From positions 1-21,651 of the forward strand of contig JAJYSL010000055.1 of assembly GCA_021793595.1 (NCBI GenBank): a DNA stretch of 21,651 nt. Reading direction: 5' to 3'. Shown in pieces: positions 8,062 to 15,116 of the stretch. The DNA is from Acidobacteriota bacterium (GTDB lineage: Bacteria; Acidobacteriota; Terriglobia; Terriglobales; Acidobacteriaceae). Numbering within the stretch: position 1 is the first letter of the stretch; each line of letters begins with the position of its first letter. Position numbers and translations under genes: made by a program. Below the pieces are notes generated by a model, which saw only the letters and a list, made by a program, of their open reading frames with translations, made no database searches and was not told where the DNA came from.

Positions 8062-9411
8062 TCAGACACCGAGCTCGGCGCGAATTGCGTCTGCAATGCG
8101 GTTGGCGTGGTGTTGCATCACTTGCTCAGATTCCGCTTCAATCATCACTCGCGCCAGGGCTTCAGTTCCGGAATATCGAACCACCACACGGCCATTGCCG
8201 TGGAGTTCGGTGTCAGCGTCACGAATAGCAGCTACGACGGTCGGAATCGAGTCGAGGGGCTGTTTCTGCCGCACGCGGACATTCACAATCACCTGCGGAA
8301 AGACCTTCAGATCCTTTGTCAGAGCGGACAGCGGTTGGCCGGAACGCTGCAGAATATCCAACACGATCAAGGCCGTCAGCATGCCATCGCCGGTGGTGCT
8401 GCGATCCAAAAACAACATGTGGCCGGACTGTTCACCGCCCAGAATCGCTCCGTTTTTTTGCATCTCTTCCAGAACATACCTGTCGCCGACGGGCGCGCGC
8501 AGCATCTTGATATGGTTGGTTCGCAGCGCGGCTTCCAGGCCCATGTTCGACATGGTGGTTGCGACCACCAGATTGTTTGTCAGGCGGTTGCGAGCGTGCA
8601 AATCGCGCGCGGCAATCAGCAGCACCGCGTCCCCATTCACCACTTTTCCGTGTTCGTCGGCGAGCATGGCACGGTCCGCGTCTCCGTCAAACGTCATGCC
8701 TGCGTCTGCCCTGCGAGTCACAACTTCCTGCGCTACCACCTCCGCATGCAGCGCGCCGCAATGGTCATTGATGTTGCGACCGTTGGGGGAAATATGGGTC
8801 AACTGAATGTCGCCGCCAAAATGAGCCAGCAATGGCGGTGCGATTGCGCTGGCGGCGCCATTCGCGCAGTCCACAACGATCGTTTTGCCGTCCAGCCGCA
8901 AATCAGGAACCTGACTCCTCAAAAATTCAATGTAGGCCGCGGGTAAAGTGGGATCGACTTCGGGTGGGATCATTGAAGAAATCTCGGGTTCCTGCGTCTG
9001 CGAAAGTCGGGCAAAAATTTCATCTTCGATGGCAAGTTCGACCGCATCCGCCAGTTTGTAGCCATTGCCGCCAAAAATCTTGATTCCGTTGTCTTGCCAG
9101 GGATTGTGCGAAGCGGAGATCACGACACCGGCAGAAGATCCGCGAGTGCGCGCCAGATACGCAACCCCGGGTGTGGGAATGATGCCGGCGCTGGTGGCTT
9201 CCGCCCCTCCATGGCGAAGACCAAAGGTCAGCACAGCGGCAATCTCTGTGCTGGATTCGCGGGTGTCCATGCCGACCAGCACATGCGGGTTGGGGTGCTG
9301 TTTGCGTAGCGAATGCGCGACGGCCAGTCCGATTGAGTAGACGGTTTTATTGTCCAGCGGGAATTGTCCGGCAACCCCGCGAATTCCATCCGTTCCGAAA
9401 AGTTTCCTCAT
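8062..9411 (-). CDS. glmM: phosphoglucosamine mutase
   Basis: Converts glucosamine-6-phosphate to glucosamine-1-phosphate on the way to UDP-GlcNAc, for peptidoglycan and other envelope polymers. The protein has 449 residues, the usual length. It begins KLFGTDGIRG, carries the phosphoserine loop ISASHNP with the catalytic Ser at 101, the Mg2+-binding DGDADR at 242-247, a sugar-binding GGEQSGH, and the C-terminal phosphate-binding RYSGTE. A strong AGGAGG (9420-9415) sits between the stop of xseA and the ATG, so it is the last gene of a tight xseA-glmM pair. It converges with polA across a 47-base gap in which I see no clear terminator. Confidence 0.96.
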   Translation of the reverse strand: MRKLFGTDGIRGVAGQFPLDNKTVYSIGLAVAHSLRKQHPNPHVLVGMDTRESSTEIAAVLTFGLRHGGAEATSAGIIPTPGVAYLARTRGSSAGVVISASHNPWQDNGIKIFGGNGYKLADAVELAIEDEIFARLSQTQEPEISSMIPPEVDPTLPAAYIEFLRSQVPDLRLDGKTIVVDCANGAASAIAPPLLAHFGGDIQLTHISPNGRNINDHCGALHAEVVAQEVVTRRADAGMTFDGDADRAMLADEHGKVVNGDAVLLIAARDLHARNRLTNNLVVATTMSNMGLEAALRTNHIKMLRAPVGDRYVLEEMQKNGAILGGEQSGHMLFLDRSTTGDGMLTALIVLDILQRSGQPLSALTKDLKVFPQVIVNVRVRQKQPLDSIPTVVAAIRDADTELHGNGRVVVRYSGTEALARVMIEAESEQVMQHHANRIADAIRAELGV

Positions 9412-9414
9412 CGT

Positions 9415-9420
9415 CCTCCT
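9415..9420 (-). promoter_or_regulatory. strong Shine-Dalgarno of glmM
   Basis: AGGAGG on the minus strand lies directly after the TGA of xseA and 3 bases before the glmM ATG. The stop and the start are only 9 bases apart, which supports translation of both genes from one message and fixes the glmM start. Confidence 0.8.
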
Positions 9421-10911
9421 TCAGTTCTCGCTGGATTTCTTGTTCGCTTCCGGCATCGCGTCCACCACGGTCGCATCCGCTTGACCCTGCGCGAACCGCA
9501 GATGCAAGGCGTCGCCTCGATGCAAACTACTCGCTGTCTTGATGAGAGCGCCACCGCCGTCGTACACCAACGCGTAGCCGCGATCCAGCACGGCGAGCGG
9601 CGACAGTGCAGCTAAGCGGTCGGCGGCGCGGCTGGATCGAGTGCGGCAGCGTTCAGAATAGGCACGCCAGGCGCGTCCCAATCCCATTTCTAAGGAACGC
9701 AGTCGCTCCATGTGGAGATTCATCTGGCGGCGTACATCCTGGCGCATCAAATTTGCCTGCGCAGTATCGAGCCGCCGACTGACAGCGGTGAAGCCCTTCT
9801 GCCAGGACGCCTCCAGCCGGAAGCGGAATTCATCGACACGTTGCTGGCGACGCGCTAAACCATGCTGCACCCCGGCAAACACTGCGGAAGCATTCAATTG
9901 TGCGAACCGTTCCCGCGCTCGCATCCGCTGATACCCGACGGCCCGCTCCAATCGCGCCGCCAACAATCCCAAATATTCCTCCACCCGGTATTGCGCGTCT
10001 GTAATCATCTCGGCGGCGGCGGAGGGCGTGGGAGCGCGCAGGTCGGCTACAAAATCGGCAATGGTAAAGTCTGTCTCGTGGCCAATGGCGGAAACCACGG
10101 GAATTGTCGATGCAGCAATTGCCCTCGCTACGCCTTCGCTGTTGAACGCCGCCAGATCCTCCGGCGATCCACCGCCACGAGCCACGATGAGCACATCCAC
10201 GCAAGGGTTTTTCTGGAACCATGCGAGAGCGTCTACCATTTCACTGGCTGCCGCTTCTCCCTGGACGGCCGCCGGATACAACAGGACGTGGGCACGCGAA
10301 TGGCGGCGTGCCAGCACGTGGAGAATGTCGTGAATGACAGCGCCTTTCGACGATGTAATGACGCCAATGGTGCGTGGATACAGCGGAAGTGGGCGTTTCC
10401 GTTCTGACTCAAACAGCCCTTCTTCTTTCAGCAGGGCATACAGTTGCTCAAAGGCAACCTGCAACGATCCTTTGCCGCGCGGCTCCAGGGATTCCGCGAC
10501 GAGCTGCAGTTGCCCACGGTCTTCGTACACAGAGATGCCGCCGCGCACCTGGACTTCCAGACCGTCTTTGGGGGTGAACTTCAGCAATCGTGCTTTGCCG
10601 CGAAACAGGACCACTGGCAGTTGGCTCTGGTCGTCCTTCAAGGTGAAATAGACGTGGCCGGAGGCGGCCTGACGCAGGTTTGAAATTTCTCCCTCGACGC
10701 GCAAATCGCGATACTCTTTCTCGACGCGTCCGCGAATCTCGAAGACCAGCTGGTGTACTTTCCAAGGCGGCCGGACAAAATCGATTGCTTCGGGCGGCGA
10801 AGAGTTGGCTGGGAACAACAGGTCCATCTGCGGGCGCGCGGCGGCAGAAGTTCCCGGGCGTCGCGAACTGGCGAGCGGTTTTTCCCACGGCGACTTGAAC
10901 GACGGACTCAT
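9421..10911 (-). CDS. xseA: exodeoxyribonuclease VII large subunit
   Basis: The large subunit of ExoVII, which degrades single-stranded DNA in both directions together with several copies of XseB. Numbering from the chosen ATG (10911-10909, 496 residues): an N-terminal OB-fold (about 50-150) with VHQLVFEIRGRVEKEY and VEGEISNLRQAASGHVYFTL, then the nuclease core with IGVITSSKGAVIHDIL, VARGGGSPEDLAAFN, AIGHETDFTIADFVADLRAPTPS, followed by a long helical C-terminal region. The frame stays open to 11205, but residues before this ATG look like translated non-coding DNA. GAGA lies about ten bases ahead of the start. The first 45 or so residues are low in conservation, so the Met at residue 29 (MDLLFPANS) is an alternative start. 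No xseB gene is found in the window. Confidence 0.93.
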   Translation of the reverse strand: MSPSFKSPWEKPLASSRRPGTSAAARPQMDLLFPANSSPPEAIDFVRPPWKVHQLVFEIRGRVEKEYRDLRVEGEISNLRQAASGHVYFTLKDDQSQLPVVLFRGKARLLKFTPKDGLEVQVRGGISVYEDRGQLQLVAESLEPRGKGSLQVAFEQLYALLKEEGLFESERKRPLPLYPRTIGVITSSKGAVIHDILHVLARRHSRAHVLLYPAAVQGEAAASEMVDALAWFQKNPCVDVLIVARGGGSPEDLAAFNSEGVARAIAASTIPVVSAIGHETDFTIADFVADLRAPTPSAAAEMITDAQYRVEEYLGLLAARLERAVGYQRMRARERFAQLNASAVFAGVQHGLARRQQRVDEFRFRLEASWQKGFTAVSRRLDTAQANLMRQDVRRQMNLHMERLRSLEMGLGRAWRAYSERCRTRSSRAADRLAALSPLAVLDRGYALVYDGGGALIKTASSLHRGDALHLRFAQGQADATVVDAMPEANKKSSEN

Positions 10912-11039
10912 GTATGGATTCTCAATGGAGCGCAAACCATGGCGACGGGATTCGGGTGTCGCAACGATGAGTCTAGCATCGCGCTGGCGCTGCACTGCAT
11001 CCGGTTTTATCCTTCGCGTCCCGCGGAGCCTACCGGCTT

Positions 11040-11264
11040 CTAACGGCGAAGGTGATTCACAACATACAGAATCAACGAGAGCATCACGCTGATCAGCACG
11101 CAGGTCGCCAGCGGGAAATAGACGGAGGTATGTTTGCCTTTCCAGACAATGTCTCCCGGCAATCGGCCGAGCGGCAGGCCTAGCTTTTGCACGAGCAACA
11201 CGCACACGCCCAGAATGACAATTAAGACGCCGGCATAGATCAGCAACCGTCCCAGTCCCTGCAT
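11040..11264 (-). CDS. DUF2905 small membrane protein
   Basis: A 74-residue protein from the ATG at 11264, with two hydrophobic helices (about 5-26 and 47-69) flanking a short loop GRLPGDIVWKGKHTSVYFP. The two-helix layout with LPGDI followed by YFPLATC is the hallmark of the DUF2905 family, whose function is not known to me. An earlier ATG at 11297 (preceded by GAGAG) would add 11 residues and place the start only 10 bases after the response regulator stop; the family pattern favours the shorter form. It sits between a response regulator and xseA on the same strand, 128 bases from the xseA start. Confidence 0.85.
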   Translation of the reverse strand: MQGLGRLLIYAGVLIVILGVCVLLVQKLGLPLGRLPGDIVWKGKHTSVYFPLATCVLISVMLSLILYVVNHLRR

Positions 11265-11307
11265 CCTGTCCAGTGTAGGCCTAAGCGAGGCCGGCATGCA
11301 CTCTCGT

Positions 11308-11688
11308 TCAATGTCGACTCGATTGCAGCAAAGCGCCCGCGGCTTCCAGTAACTGCGCTGGGGGGACAGGCTTGGTCATGATGCGGCTGGGCGTGGAGTG
11401 AGAGAGTGTCCATTTCTGGGCGGACCCTAGATTCGTGTAATGTCCTGTCAAAAGCAGGACTCGACACTCTGGGCATTTTCTTATAATTTTCGAAGCCACT
11501 TCCAGACCGCTCATTTCGGGCATCGATATATCGCACAGCAACAGTTCGGGGAGAAATTCGTCTGCACAGACGACAGCCTCAGCTCCGGAGTAGGTGGCCC
11601 GACAATCAAATCCGCGCTTCTCGAAAATCATGCGCAGGGTATCGGCTACCGTTTGTTCGTCGTCAACAACTAAGATTTTGTGCTTCAT
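11308..11688 (-). CDS. stand-alone receiver-domain response regulator
   Basis: A 126-residue protein consisting only of a CheY-like receiver domain. It shows the acidic pocket VVDDEQ (D9, D10), the phosphoacceptor D53 in LLCDISMPEMSG, T81 in LLLTGHY, and K106 in IMTKPVPP. There is no output domain. The open frame extends upstream to 11922, but family alignment demands the ATG at 11688 (MKHKILVVDDE). No histidine kinase or other partner lies in the window, so it must act by protein-protein contact with a product encoded elsewhere. It is first in a same-strand series leading to DUF2905, xseA and glmM, though whether they share a transcript is not known. Confidence 0.9.
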   Translation of the reverse strand: MKHKILVVDDEQTVADTLRMIFEKRGFDCRATYSGAEAVVCADEFLPELLLCDISMPEMSGLEVASKIIRKCPECRVLLLTGHYTNLGSAQKWTLSHSTPSRIMTKPVPPAQLLEAAGALLQSSRH

Positions 11689-12032
11689 CGTACTGCCTGA
11701 CTTACTCGTTAGCGGTCGATCTTCGCCTAAACTCCATCCAGCGCAGCAGCCTGTGCATGCTAGAAGCGAGGCGCAGCGCAACAGATTGCAGGGGAAAGGA
11801 CGGCAGCTTGCAATCCAGTTCAACTGGGGGATTATCACGTTGCTTACTGTTGGGAGTATTGTGCAATTCCGATCGTAGGAACGTTGGTGAGCCTGCACGT
11901 CCAATTCTGTGATCTTGAGCACATTTTGATTCTGCGAAGGGAAGCGGACGCCTATCTCCCCAGCGTAAAGTCGGCAATTTCCTCAAAGCTTTTGCGGAGT
12001 TAACCCAGTCGTGATTGAATCGCAGCAGGTCT
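11689..12032. other. intergenic region between divergent response regulator and channel genes
   Basis: These 344 bases separate two divergent genes and should contain both promoters. I read both strands and found no convincing -35/-10 pair, no RNA gene and no repeat. The open frame that crosses it on the minus strand (the extension of the response regulator to 11922) lacks any recognisable protein character. Confidence 0.5.
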
Positions 12033-13208
12033 ATGCGCTACTTCACGCTCATCCTCGGTTTGCTGTGCCTGGCGGAGGTCCTGCTGGACGCTTTCCAGAC
12101 GATCATTCTGCCGCGACGGGCTAGCGGCCGGTTTCGTGTATCGCGGATCGTGATGACGGCAACGTGGATTCGCTGGCGCTCCATTGCCGGCAAAGTGCGT
12201 CAGAAGAATCGTCGCGAAAGCTTCCTGAGCTATTTTGGTCCGTTGTCGCTGTTGCTGTTGGTGGTGATTTGGGCTGTGGGTCTGATTTTCGGGTTCGGGC
12301 TGATCTTCCATGGGGTTGGTTCGCCCTTTTCCGATGCGCATTCTATTGGCAAATGGGAAACCGATCTGTACGTCAGTGGAACAACGCTGTTCACGCTGGG
12401 CTTGGGCGACGTGGTGCCATTGTCCGTGCCGGGACGAATTCTGGTGACGCTGGAAGGTGGCATGGGGCTGGCCTTTGTCGCCGGTGTCATCGGCTATTTG
12501 CCTGTGCTGTACGGCGCCTTCTCGCGGCGGGAAGTCAGCATTATTTTGCTTGATGCGCGCGCGGGCTCGCCACCGACGGCGCTGGAGTTGCTGCGTCGCC
12601 ACGCCGGATCCACGGGCGAGCTGGCATTAGAAACTTTGCTGGTGGAGTGGGAACGCTGGAGCGCTGAGTTGCTGGAGAGTCACATTTCCTATCCACAACT
12701 GTGCTTCTTTCGCTCTCAGCATGACAACCAAAGCTGGCTCTCTGCGCTGGTCGCGATGCTGGACGCTTGCGCAGTGTTGATCGCTACTGTCGAGGGCGAT
12801 GCGGCTCGACAGGCCCAGCTGACGTTTGTGATGGCGCGGCATGCCGTCCTCGACCTGGCGCATATTTTTGGACTGAAAGATGCTCCCCCCGGGCAAGATA
12901 GACTGCCTCCGACCAGCCTGGGGGACATCTGCGAACAGCTGGCCAACGCGGGTTTCAAGCTGTGTGTCGGAGATGCATCCGTGCAGCGGCTACGCGAACT
13001 GCGCGCCATGTATGAACCAGAGGCGTTTCAGCTGGGACGACTGCTGATGCAGGAGCTACCGCCGTTTTATCCGCAGCCGGGGAAACGGAGTAATTGGACC
13101 CAGATCACCGGACTGCGCTCGCAAACAGAAGTGTCTCTTCTGTCCGCCGATCAACGGAAAACTCTGGCTGTGAACAAAGCCGCGATGGACGAAAGCCATT
13201 CTTTCTAG
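12033..13208 (+). CDS. potassium-channel-like integral membrane protein
   Basis: A 391-residue protein with three hydrophobic segments (about 4-25, 69-93 and 134-160) and a re-entrant pore-like motif TTLFTLGLGDVVP at 117-129 just before the last one. This resembles the P-loop of two-pore-type potassium channels (T-x-G-Y-G-D followed by a helix), with Leu in place of the usual Tyr. The rest, about 165-391, is a soluble, mostly helical cytoplasmic region I do not recognise, with no obvious RCK/TrkA nucleotide-binding motif. The ATG at 12033 has AGCAGG about 4 bases upstream; a TTG at 12015 in the same frame is less likely. Ion transport is inferred from the pore motif alone. Confidence 0.7.
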   Translation: MRYFTLILGLLCLAEVLLDAFQTIILPRRASGRFRVSRIVMTATWIRWRSIAGKVRQKNRRESFLSYFGPLSLLLLVVIWAVGLIFGFGLIFHGVGSPFSDAHSIGKWETDLYVSGTTLFTLGLGDVVPLSVPGRILVTLEGGMGLAFVAGVIGYLPVLYGAFSRREVSIILLDARAGSPPTALELLRRHAGSTGELALETLLVEWERWSAELLESHISYPQLCFFRSQHDNQSWLSALVAMLDACAVLIATVEGDAARQAQLTFVMARHAVLDLAHIFGLKDAPPGQDRLPPTSLGDICEQLANAGFKLCVGDASVQRLRELRAMYEPEAFQLGRLLMQELPPFYPQPGKRSNWTQITGLRSQTEVSLLSADQRKTLAVNKAAMDESHSF

Positions 13209-13251
13209 CGTGATCCGGGGGCTGCAACCAACAACAGCTAGATGATTGGAT

Positions 13252-13917
13252 TTAGCGAGTGGGTCGTGCCGAGACGAGCAACCAGGTAAGGACCGCCGCC
13301 TCAAGCAGCAGAAGAACCAATAGCCACCAAAGCAATACTGGTGCGGCGAACAGATAATGCGCTGTGTCCGGTTGCGTAGGCTCCGTCAGGCTGGCGGCGT
13401 AATTGCTGAAGGCTCTTTCGGCGCGATTGAGCGCCGGCAACAGAGGAAGCTTGCCGAGACTGCTGGTGCTGGCTGAAGAACCTGTTGCCTGATCCATGGC
13501 AGCGTTCAGATCCACCAAACTGGCACGAATTTCAAGCAACAATCCCTGCCGCCGGCGATCCTTTGCGCCCCATCGGTCCAGGCCTTCGGAGTCGGCCTGA
13601 ATTTGCATCCTTTGCAGGCGGTAGTCTGTTTGGTATTGCTCGATTGCACTGGGATCCTGCTTGTCCCCGCCGGCCATTCCCAGCACATCCATTGCGGCGC
13701 GCGCCGCGGCCACCTTCAAGCGCTCGGCATGCTGGTATCCGGGATTGAAAATCAAATCCTGATGGATGGCTCCGCTGATCGAGTGCTGCGCTTCATGCAG
13801 CATCGTCCACGCAGTGGCGGTGATAACGAGAAACAGCACCACGGCAAGCATGCGTCGAGTTTTTTCGGATGCATTCAACAGGTTGTCCGGGGCACAACGG
13901 CGAGCTTCGCCGCGCAC
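13252..13917 (-). CDS. unknown protein with two membrane helices and a large extracytoplasmic helical region
   Basis: A 221-residue protein I do not recognise. One transmembrane helix lies at about 22-40 and another at about 190-215, leaving only a few residues (SARPTR) after the second. The 150 residues between them are predicted helical and charged, with long Ala/Arg/Gln-rich stretches, like the periplasmic four-helix sensor region of chemoreceptors, but no signalling domain follows. The GTG start at 13917 lacks a clear ribosome binding site; the Met at residue 23 is an alternative. It begins 16 bases after the stop of the deoxyhypusine synthase homologue, so co-transcription is likely. Confidence 0.65.
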   Translation of the reverse strand: MRGEARRCAPDNLLNASEKTRRMLAVVLFLVITATAWTMLHEAQHSISGAIHQDLIFNPGYQHAERLKVAAARAAMDVLGMAGGDKQDPSAIEQYQTDYRLQRMQIQADSEGLDRWGAKDRRRQGLLLEIRASLVDLNAAMDQATGSSASTSSLGKLPLLPALNRAERAFSNYAASLTEPTQPDTAHYLFAAPVLLWWLLVLLLLEAAVLTWLLVSARPTR

Positions 13918-13933
13918 TTTTGATGCTGCAATC

Positions 13934-14995
13934 TTACGCCGTCACTGGCTCCAGCAGACGAGCCCAGCGGCGCTCTTTGCGTTCCGCGAAAGCGCGCTTG
14001 TGGTAGGCGTATCCGGCGACTAACGGCAGCGCCAACGTCGCTTCGCTATAGACCATCTGTTCGAAGGTCGTATCGACTTTGCCCCAGGAACTGGCTTCTT
14101 TCAGCGTGCTGGAAGAAAGTGCGCCATCTCGCACATCCGCCACAGTGATCTGGATGGCGTATTTGTGCATGGGCGCGTCGGCACCCAGGACGTCGGCCGC
14201 GACGACAATATCCTGCGCGAAGTTTTTCGGCACGCCCCCGCCAATCATCAGCAGTCCGGTGGTCGGGTTGGCGATCTTCAACTGGGTCAACTCGTAGAAA
14301 TCCTTCACGGAGTCGATGGAAACCCTGGGCTTATCCTGGCGCGCATGTTGATGGGCGACCAGGCCGAATCCTGCCGAGCAGTCGCTGAACGCCGGACAGA
14401 AAATCGGAACATCTTTCTCATATGCTGCCAAAACGATGGAGTCCGCACCGTTTTTCGCAGGCGTTTTTCCTTCCTTCTGCAGATAGGCACCCATGGCGCG
14501 GATAAACTCACGCGAACTATGGGGGCGGAGGGGGAGGGAATCGGCGATTTTCTGCGTGGTCTCGTCGCAGATGCGCAACTCTTCCTCATCGATGAAGGTG
14601 TCGTAGATGCGGTCGATCATCAACTCGCGCAGCACGCCGTCCTGCATGCCCGACTTATATTCGTCGCCAGCAATGTAGTGGTGAAAGCCGAGCGCCTCAA
14701 AAAAATCCTGATCGACAATGTTCGCGCCCGTCGACACGATGGCATCCACCATGTTGTTACGCACCAGGTCGACGAAAATCTGCTTGAGGCCAGCACTGAT
14801 CAGCGAACCCGCCAGGCACAGGATCACGCCGCATTCCTGGTCGCGGAGCATGCGTTCATAAATCTCGGCGGCACGCGCCAGATCGCGGGAAGAGTAGGCC
14901 ATGGAATGCATGGCGCCGACCAGGGAGCGAACGTCATGCTGCTTGATGTCGATGTGCTGGATTGGGTGGCTAAGGAGTGTCTTCTTGTCTGCCAT
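13934..14995 (-). CDS. deoxyhypusine synthase family protein
   Basis: A 353-residue homologue of deoxyhypusine synthase. In eukaryotes and archaea that enzyme moves an aminobutyl group from spermidine to a lysine of eIF5A/aIF5A, using NAD+. The Rossmann-like core is clear: AGSLISAGL (62-70), DAIVSTGANIVDQDFFEALG (84-103), PIFCPAFSDCSAG (197-209), LLMIGGGVPKNF (248-259) and, most telling, the active-site LKEASSWGKV with K306 matching the lysine that forms the covalent imine intermediate. Bacteria lack eIF5A, so the substrate must differ; aminobutyl transfer to another amine, giving a polyamine such as homospermidine, is a known activity of some relatives. It lies 121 bases downstream of der. 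TATCCT ends 7 bases before its ATG. Confidence 0.88.
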   Translation of the reverse strand: MADKKTLLSHPIQHIDIKQHDVRSLVGAMHSMAYSSRDLARAAEIYERMLRDQECGVILCLAGSLISAGLKQIFVDLVRNNMVDAIVSTGANIVDQDFFEALGFHHYIAGDEYKSGMQDGVLRELMIDRIYDTFIDEEELRICDETTQKIADSLPLRPHSSREFIRAMGAYLQKEGKTPAKNGADSIVLAAYEKDVPIFCPAFSDCSAGFGLVAHQHARQDKPRVSIDSVKDFYELTQLKIANPTTGLLMIGGGVPKNFAQDIVVAADVLGADAPMHKYAIQITVADVRDGALSSSTLKEASSWGKVDTTFEQMVYSEATLALPLVAGYAYHKRAFAERKERRWARLLEPVTA

Positions 14996-15002
14996 AATGC
15001 TC

Positions 15003-15008
15003 AGGATA
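15003..15008 (-). promoter_or_regulatory. putative extended -10 box for the deoxyhypusine synthase homologue
   Basis: On the minus strand TGCTATCCT precedes the ATG at 14995 with 7 bases between the box and the start codon, the same spacing as before queA. A start of transcription at the ATG would give a leaderless message. No Shine-Dalgarno-like sequence better than CTGAG is present, and no -35 match is seen. Confidence 0.3.
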
Positions 15009-15116
15009 GCAAATCCAGCGTGCTTGCTGGCGTTGCAACGCTGTGAATATTCCGGGCGATCGCTGTTCGTCGGCGGTGAAAAATTTGCCTTTCATTCGCG
15101 CCGGGTTGATGTAGCG

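Noticed and set aside
8017..8946. A 309-codon plus-strand frame following polA
   Set aside because: It is antisense to glmM, has no recognisable motif, and its composition matches a mirror of the real gene.
10912..11205. N-terminal extension of XseA by 98 residues
   Set aside because: The frame is open but runs through the intergenic region and into DUF2905. Arg/Ala-rich residues and the lack of family similarity indicate that translation begins at the ATG at 10911 or later.
11689..11922. N-terminal extension of the response regulator by 78 residues
   Set aside because: The receiver domain starts exactly at MKHKILVVDDE. The extension has no protein-like character.
14165..15046. A 293-codon plus-strand frame opposite the deoxyhypusine synthase homologue
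   Set aside because: Shadow frame. The minus strand encodes a protein with a full set of family motifs.
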